Source: an uncultured Verrucomicrobiales bacterium
GTDB taxonomy: Bacteria; Verrucomicrobiota; Verrucomicrobiia; Verrucomicrobiales; DEV007
Assembly: GCA_937891465.1 (NCBI GenBank)
Contig: CALAHF010000105.1
Span: 1 to 64,000 of the forward strand
Direction of reading: 5' to 3'
Length of the DNA stretch: 64,000 nucleotides
A program made the translations under genes and the position numbers. The notes under the pieces were generated by a model, which was not told the origin of the DNA, made no database searches, and worked only from the letters and a program-made list of their open reading frames with translations. Shown here one piece after another: positions 59,690 to 64,000 of this stretch; position 1 is the stretch's first letter, and every line of letters begins with the position of its first letter.

Positions 59690-61018
59690 TTACTCTGCTT
59701 CCACCAGCACACGGACCTGATCGAGATGGCCGGGATTTTCCTGCAATTCAATTAACAGGGTGCGCCGGTCAGCTGCCAGAATGACCGTGTCGAATCCGTG
59801 ACGTAGATCGCCCTCGGGGCGGGGCTCGATTGTTCGAGCGCTTGGGTATTTCACGTTGGGGATCCTGAAAGCAGCCTCCGATTCTTTCAATAATCGATCG
59901 TCTGTAATTACACCGACGATGGGTTTCGCAAAAGTAATCTGTCCGCGAACGCTCCGCCTTCGGTTTGGATTTTTGCCGGATGGATATGCATTCAACTGTA
60001 GCAGGTAACTCGTTAGCCGTTGCTCAGTCAACAGCGTCGGCTTTTCCCGGTAGCGCGACTTCGCGTATTGTCCAGGATCTACCATGTCCACGCGAATTGC
60101 TTCTTTCGGAACGAATCCTCTGCGCTCCGGAAACACCACGATATGCTCATTGTCCTTATAGTTCCCAGGATGAAAGGAGGGGCCGGGAGAAACAAATCGT
60201 ATCGAGCCTGTTGTTTGCAGCACCCCGGAATTTATTGGCCACGCTTTTTCGAAACGGGACGTTTCAAAGGGGGCTGAATCAATCATCTTCGAATGCTCGC
60301 TCGCACGTATCGCTTGCCCCTCTCGAAGCAAGCGAGGGGCAGTCTCCGACGAACTGACTTCCACCTCACCATCAAAGACACAAACATCAGTCTGCCCGTC
60401 ATCACTAACAGAAACCCCAAACGATGTTCCCAGATCGACCACGTGAGCGGCTGAGGTATCGACGACAAAGCCGACCGCTGATTCAGGAATCGTCGCAGTA
60501 ACCACACCCCGGTGCAAAACCACATGCATTTCGTTCACCACCTCAATCTCGGCCGGCCCCTCGATCGTCACTCGCGCGCCATTCAAAAAATCCAACCGAA
60601 CTAAGCCGCGAGAGATTTTCAATGGTCCACGTTTCACTAATTCACCAGCGGAATAGGCAGCTCCGGAATCGCGATAAGCTCCCACCACTTGAGTGATCTC
60701 TGCAATCGGCTGTGAAGACGACATCAAGAGAGCAAACACTCCGACGATCAGCGCCATGCATGCGGTGACGGCCAGGCCAATCCCCGGGACGTGCTTTCGC
60801 CGTGTTTCGGTCTCCGCTGAAAAAGACACGACGGTCGGTGACTCCGCCTCGGCAGCAAACCGACGGCGCAACGAAGCGTGGAGGTTTACCGCGTTCAGAT
60901 AGTAATCCCGCGCTTGCTCGTCTTCGAGCAGTCGCTCCTCCAGAGCGCGCGACTCCACTTCCGTCGTGGTCTCATTGAGGGATTTCTCAATCCAGTCCTG
61001 CAACGCTTCGTCGATCAT
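59690..61018 (-). CDS. FecR-like anti-sigma regulator
   Basis: A 442-residue protein that probably holds the neighbouring sigma factor in check. The cytoplasmic N-terminal segment (~1-80, with LEERLLEDEQARDYYL) is followed by one membrane helix (~82-102), a FecR domain in the periplasm (~115-240, with LKISRGLVRLDFLNGARVTI and DTSAAHVVDLGTSFGVSVS) and a C-terminal ~200-residue domain of unknown fold. Its ATG overlaps the sigma stop (ATGA). The trigger signal is not known. Confidence 0.9.
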   Translation of the reverse strand: MIDEALQDWIEKSLNETTTEVESRALEERLLEDEQARDYYLNAVNLHASLRRRFAAEAESPTVVSFSAETETRRKHVPGIGLAVTACMALIVGVFALLMSSSQPIAEITQVVGAYRDSGAAYSAGELVKRGPLKISRGLVRLDFLNGARVTIEGPAEIEVVNEMHVVLHRGVVTATIPESAVGFVVDTSAAHVVDLGTSFGVSVSDDGQTDVCVFDGEVEVSSSETAPRLLREGQAIRASEHSKMIDSAPFETSRFEKAWPINSGVLQTTGSIRFVSPGPSFHPGNYKDNEHIVVFPERRGFVPKEAIRVDMVDPGQYAKSRYREKPTLLTEQRLTSYLLQLNAYPSGKNPNRRRSVRGQITFAKPIVGVITDDRLLKESEAAFRIPNVKYPSARTIEPRPEGDLRHGFDTVILAADRRTLLIELQENPGHLDQVRVLVEAE

Positions 61019-61575
61019 TGTGCTGCCTCCTCTTCAAGCCCGAGTTGCCGCTCGATGCATTTTTGCAATTGCCCACGAACCCGGTTGAGCCGTTTGTAAA
61101 TCTTGTTGGCAGTCTCACCAGCCTGTTCGGCAAAGGATCGAATTGTGGCGCCTTCCGCATAACAGCTCACCACCATTTTGTGGTCGGTAGGTGGCAACTT
61201 CTCAACACAGGAGTCGAGGGCCCGGCGGCGGGCATCGAGATTCTCCGCTCGGTCTTCTGCTTGCTCAGCCAACAACTCAACGAGATTTTCGCTAAAGACG
61301 TGTCGGTCGCGGCGCACTTTCGTGAGGTGATTCAACGCCGCATTCTTGGCGACCTGGAGGGCCCAGTTTCGGAAATTGGTTCCAACCTCATACTGATCAA
61401 GGCAGCGCCACATCGTCAAACTGGCCCGCTGCACCACATCTTCGGCATCTGCCGTATTCCGAACCATCCCCAGAACGAACGAAAAGATCGCCGGTTCGTG
61501 TCGCACATAGAGCGAGACGAATTCTTCGTGACGGGATGAATCTGGAGTTGGGGATGCCATGAAAGGGGTTTCCAC
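61015..61575 (-). CDS. ECF RNA polymerase sigma factor (Rhodopirellula/Verrucomicrobium type)
   Basis: An ECF sigma factor of 186 residues. The sigma2 region (~25-90) has FVLGMVRNTADAEDVVQRAS and YEVGTNFRNWALQVAKNAAL. Sigma4 (~125-175) has CVEKLPPTDHKMVVSCYAEG and SFAEQAGETANKIYKRLNRV. It matches the subfamily found in Rhodopirellula and Verrucomicrobium. The GTG at 61575 has GAGAGGA at a 9-base spacing; an ATG at 61560 is the other option. It leads a seven-gene locus and is coupled to the FecR gene. It probably controls itself and the PSCyt-sulfatase genes. Confidence 0.92.
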   Translation of the reverse strand: METPFMASPTPDSSRHEEFVSLYVRHEPAIFSFVLGMVRNTADAEDVVQRASLTMWRCLDQYEVGTNFRNWALQVAKNAALNHLTKVRRDRHVFSENLVELLAEQAEDRAENLDARRRALDSCVEKLPPTDHKMVVSCYAEGATIRSFAEQAGETANKIYKRLNRVRGQLQKCIERQLGLEEEAAQ

Positions 61576-61579
61576 AGAC

Positions 61580-61614
61580 TAAGTTCCTCTCGTCAGAAAA
61601 TTAGCCAACTTTTT
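61580..61614 (-). promoter_or_regulatory. Leader element, copy B (before the sigma gene)
   Basis: tgacgagaggaactta on the minus strand, with A/T-rich sequence upstream that matches copy A (58206-58238) in most positions. It places GAGAGGA 9 bases ahead of the sigma gene's GTG. If GGAACTT were a -35 box, the -10 would fall at the start codon, so a ribosome-binding role fits better here. Confidence 0.6.
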
Positions 61615-61667
61615 CCATTTTTTGCGCGAAGATTCAGTATCGATCCCTGTTCGGACGCAACGCCTTC

Positions 61668-61715
61668 ATGATCCAACAGGGGGCGTTCGATGAACCAACC
61701 CTATTGCTTCGTGAA
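61668..61715. repeat. Palindromic repeat R11, head-to-head
   Basis: catgatccaacagggggcgt and aaccaaccctattgcttcgtg surround tcgatg. It lies between the divergent sigma factor and alcohol dehydrogenase genes. Confidence 0.8.
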
Positions 61716-61766
61716 CACCCAATTTTGGGATTTTAAAAGTGAGCGGGAGACGCTAACTTTTGCGAT

Positions 61767-62885
61767 ATGACTGAAGCCCGCGCCGCTGTTCTTTACGAAG
61801 CGAATACTCCCCTTTCGATCGAAACTGTTCGTGTGTTGCCGCCGAATCCGGGTGAGGTTCAGGTCCGAATGCATGCGGCGGGCGTTTGTCACAGCGATTT
61901 GCATGTCATGAAAGGCGATCAGCCAATTGCAATGCCGATCATCCTCGGACATGAAGGTGCAGGTATTGTCGAAGCGATTGGAAAAGGCGTCACATCAGTT
62001 GCCGAAGGCGATCACGTCATTCCGATTTGGCGAATGTCCTGCGGAATTTGCGAATACTGCCTCGGCGGAAAGCCGGCGCTCTGCGACGTAGGAACGGCGA
62101 TGCGTTTCACCGGAAAAATGCCGGATGGCAAAACCCGATTCGAAAATGGAAACGGCGATCCGATTTTGCACTACGCGGGTGTGTCGACTTTTTCGGAGCT
62201 CTCAACGATGCCTGAAGGCGCGGTTGTGAAAATTGATCGCGATTTCTCGCTCGAAAAAGCAGCGCTCATTGGGTGCGGCGTGATCACCGGAATGGGGGCT
62301 GTCTTCAATTCCGCCCGCATGAAGCCAGGCGCAACCGTCGCCGTTTTTGGCTGCGGCGGCATCGGCCTGAATATTGTTCAGGGCGCAAAAATCGCAGGAG
62401 CGCTGAAAATCATAGCGATCGACACGGTGGATTCAAAGCTCGATTTTGCCCGCGAGTTTGGTGCCTGTGAAACGATCAACGCTTCGGAAAATGATCCAGT
62501 CGAAGCCATCAAAGATCTCACGAACGACCTCGGGGTTGATTACGCTTTTGAAGCGATCGGTCTGCCGGAGCCGATTGAGCAGTCCTTCGATTCAACCCGG
62601 AAAGGTGGCACCTGCGTTGTTGTCGGAATCGCCCGCCCCGATGCCCGCGCCAAGATCAATGTGAACCAACTCGTCTACGCCGAGAAAACGCTGAAGGGCT
62701 CAATCTACGGCTCGACTCGGCCTCGGATTGATTTGCAGTTGCTCATCGACATGCACCGCGCAGGTAAACTGGAATTGGATCGCTTGCTGACGCGGACGTA
62801 TCCGCTTTCGCAAATCAATGAAGCCTATGCTGCTTTGGAACGCGGCGAAGTGGCGCGGGCATTAGTGATGCCGCAGGAAGTTTAG
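61767..62885 (+). CDS. Zinc-dependent alcohol dehydrogenase (class III-like)
   Basis: A 372-residue MDR protein. The catalytic zinc ligands are Cys and His in AAGVCHSDLHVMK and GHEGAGIVEAIGKGV. The structural zinc site has all four Cys (SCGICEYCLGGKPALC). The NAD-binding Rossmann motif is VFGCGGIGLNIVQGAKIAGA with an Asp (IAIDTVDSK) that favours NAD. The pattern resembles S-(hydroxymethyl)glutathione/NDMA-type dehydrogenases. The substrate cannot be fixed. The 5' neighbour is the divergent sigma gene with repeat R11 between. Confidence 0.93.
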   Translation: MTEARAAVLYEANTPLSIETVRVLPPNPGEVQVRMHAAGVCHSDLHVMKGDQPIAMPIILGHEGAGIVEAIGKGVTSVAEGDHVIPIWRMSCGICEYCLGGKPALCDVGTAMRFTGKMPDGKTRFENGNGDPILHYAGVSTFSELSTMPEGAVVKIDRDFSLEKAALIGCGVITGMGAVFNSARMKPGATVAVFGCGGIGLNIVQGAKIAGALKIIAIDTVDSKLDFAREFGACETINASENDPVEAIKDLTNDLGVDYAFEAIGLPEPIEQSFDSTRKGGTCVVVGIARPDARAKINVNQLVYAEKTLKGSIYGSTRPRIDLQLLIDMHRAGKLELDRLLTRTYPLSQINEAYAALERGEVARALVMPQEV

Positions 62886-62949
62886 ACATCCTTTTGCAGC
62901 CGCAGTTTGGTTTTCTTGAAATGTAGGCGACATTTAGCATCGAAATACA

Positions 62950-64000
62950 ATGGAAACGGATGCAATACGCAAGCAGCGCACGGAATGGCTGGTGGGACTT
63001 TTTGTCTTCTTCGGACTGGCCATTATGGGGACGCTGATTTTGCAATTCGGTCGGTTCAGCGACCGGGTGCGGGGGCATTATGATCTTACGATCGAGCTTC
63101 CCAATGGCGGAGGACTTCGCGCGTTGGCTCCTGTAAAAATGGGCGGCGAGAAAGTCGGCTACGTTTCGGTCGGGCCGACGCTGAAAAAAGATTTTTCTGC
63201 CGTCGATATTATACTCGCCATTTATCAGGATCAGCAAATTCCGTTGGGGTCGAATTTTCAAATCGGAACGAGCGGTTTGATGGGCGATGCGTTTGTCGAA
63301 ATCTTGATTGCTGAAAAATTCACGGGCGATTTCATTCCCAAAGAATCTCGAATCGTCGGAACGAAGACAGCTGATATCGCTGAACTTCAGGCAAACGCCG
63401 GCGTGATTTTAGAAGAAGTGAAAGTGGCCGTGGATGAGATCCAGATCGCAGTAAAAAGCCTCAATCGAGTTTTTGAAAAAGTGGAGGGCGATCTGCTTGG
63501 TGATGAGAATGTCGGCAATTTGAAGACCACCATTGCCGAACTAAAGGTGTCTTCACAAAATATTCGCGGCGCGACTGAAAAGCTTGATCCCGTGCTGGAA
63601 GACATTCGCCTGACTGTCGGAGAGGCGAAAACGGCCGTGACAAAAGCAGGCACCACTTTCGATACCGCAACGGAAACACTGGAAGGGATTCAAACCACCG
63701 TTTCCAAAGCAGATCCGGCGATCGAAGAATTGAAGCCAACGATCCTCGAATTGCGCGACACCATCAAAACCGCCAACGAAACATTGGAGAAAATCAAAGG
63801 TGGAAATGGAGTTGCCGGAGCTTTGATTTCCGATAGCGGAATGCGGGAAGATCTGGAAAGTTTCGTCGAGAAATTGGAAGCGTATGGAATCCTCGGGTAT
63901 CCCAAGGAGAAAAAACCGGGCTCAGGAATTTTCTCGGGCGGTTCATCAACGTCGTCCTCGTCGAAAAGCAGCAAAGCTGAAGAGAAACCGAAAAGGCGTC
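62950..64000 (+). CDS. MCE/MlaD-family lipid transport protein (3' end beyond window)
   Basis: The substrate-binding part of an Mla/Mce-type lipid ABC system, anchored in the inner membrane. Residues ~14-34 form a membrane helix (TEWLVGLFVFFGLAIMGTLI). The MCE domain (~40-115) has YDLTIELPNGGGLRALAPVK and IGTSGLMGDAFVEILI. From ~120 a long coiled-coil stretch with Thr/Val/Ala-rich heptads follows, then a Ser-rich tail. The frame is open at the window edge. The start at 62950 lies 64 bases after the alcohol dehydrogenase gene. The other Mla components would be expected downstream, outside the window. Confidence 0.93.
   Translation, partial: METDAIRKQRTEWLVGLFVFFGLAIMGTLILQFGRFSDRVRGHYDLTIELPNGGGLRALAPVKMGGEKVGYVSVGPTLKKDFSAVDIILAIYQDQQIPLGSNFQIGTSGLMGDAFVEILIAEKFTGDFIPKESRIVGTKTADIAELQANAGVILEEVKVAVDEIQIAVKSLNRVFEKVEGDLLGDENVGNLKTTIAELKVSSQNIRGATEKLDPVLEDIRLTVGEAKTAVTKAGTTFDTATETLEGIQTTVSKADPAIEELKPTILELRDTIKTANETLEKIKGGNGVAGALISDSGMREDLESFVEKLEAYGILGYPKEKKPGSGIFSGGSSTSSSSKSSKAEEKPKRR

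Overview
The window looks like a chromosomal segment of a member of Verrucomicrobiota (PVC superphylum). The signs are an ECF sigma factor of the Rhodopirellula/Verrucomicrobium type, several proteins of the planctomycete-type PSCyt/DUF1549-DUF1553 and DUF1501 families, two secreted sulfatases, SHD1 and AP2-like domains, and a Gram-negative envelope set (LolC/E-type permease, OmpA, MCE/MlaD, SurA-like PPIase). No phage, CRISPR array or insertion sequence was seen. Base composition looks even, close to 50% GC.

Layout. 1-9.6 kb (minus strand): the cdaA-cdaR-glmM operon with a minimal CdaR, then HtrA, a thioredoxin-like SHD1 protein, a MOSC protein, a SurA-like PPIase and Mfd. 9.6-24.5 kb: mixed housekeeping genes, including a metallo-beta-lactamase-fold hydrolase, DUF1444, OmpA, an AEC transporter, SmpB, TrpS, an M16 peptidase, a large PSCyt protein, a soluble histidine kinase, BirA and NadC. 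24.5-38 kb: an oxidoreductase, an M3 peptidase, an esterase-like lipoprotein, a stand-alone OvoA-C-terminal-type methyltransferase, an AP2-like protein, TrmL, bL27/bL21, tRNA-Leu(UAG), a TPR protein, a 34-residue bS22-like protein, HisG and MutS.

37.7-43.9 kb is a sugar gene group: a HAD hydrolase, two GT4-type glycosyltransferases, a glucosyl-3-phosphoglycerate synthase (GpgS) and an M20-like protein whose catalytic glutamates appear to be replaced. It probably makes a glucosylglycerate-type compatible solute. A decayed toxin-antitoxin pair lies inside it. 44-50.2 kb: DUF533, Adk, then a plus-strand run of a Lol-type permease, a GYF-RDD protein, a GH57 alpha-glucan enzyme and a DEDD exonuclease.

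50.3-61.6 kb is one minus-strand accessory locus: ECF sigma, FecR-like regulator, broken GH127, PSCyt2/PSD1 protein, DUF1501 protein and two sulfatases. This is a polysaccharide-degradation locus of the PVC type with its own sigma/anti-sigma pair. A leader of about 33 bp with an identically spaced Shine-Dalgarno/GTG occurs both before the sigma gene and before the PSCyt gene. 61.7-64 kb: a zinc alcohol dehydrogenase and an MCE protein cut by the window end.

The most unusual feature of the window is a family of about twelve short palindromic repeats built from a unit close to cgaaccaatagggtctgttc. They occur head-to-head, tail-to-tail, as direct tandems and as single units. Most lie between genes, but one is inserted in frame in glmM, one supplies the start codon and first residues (M-N-K-P-Y-W-I-V) of a secreted PSCyt protein, and one encodes part of the signal peptide of a second PSCyt protein.
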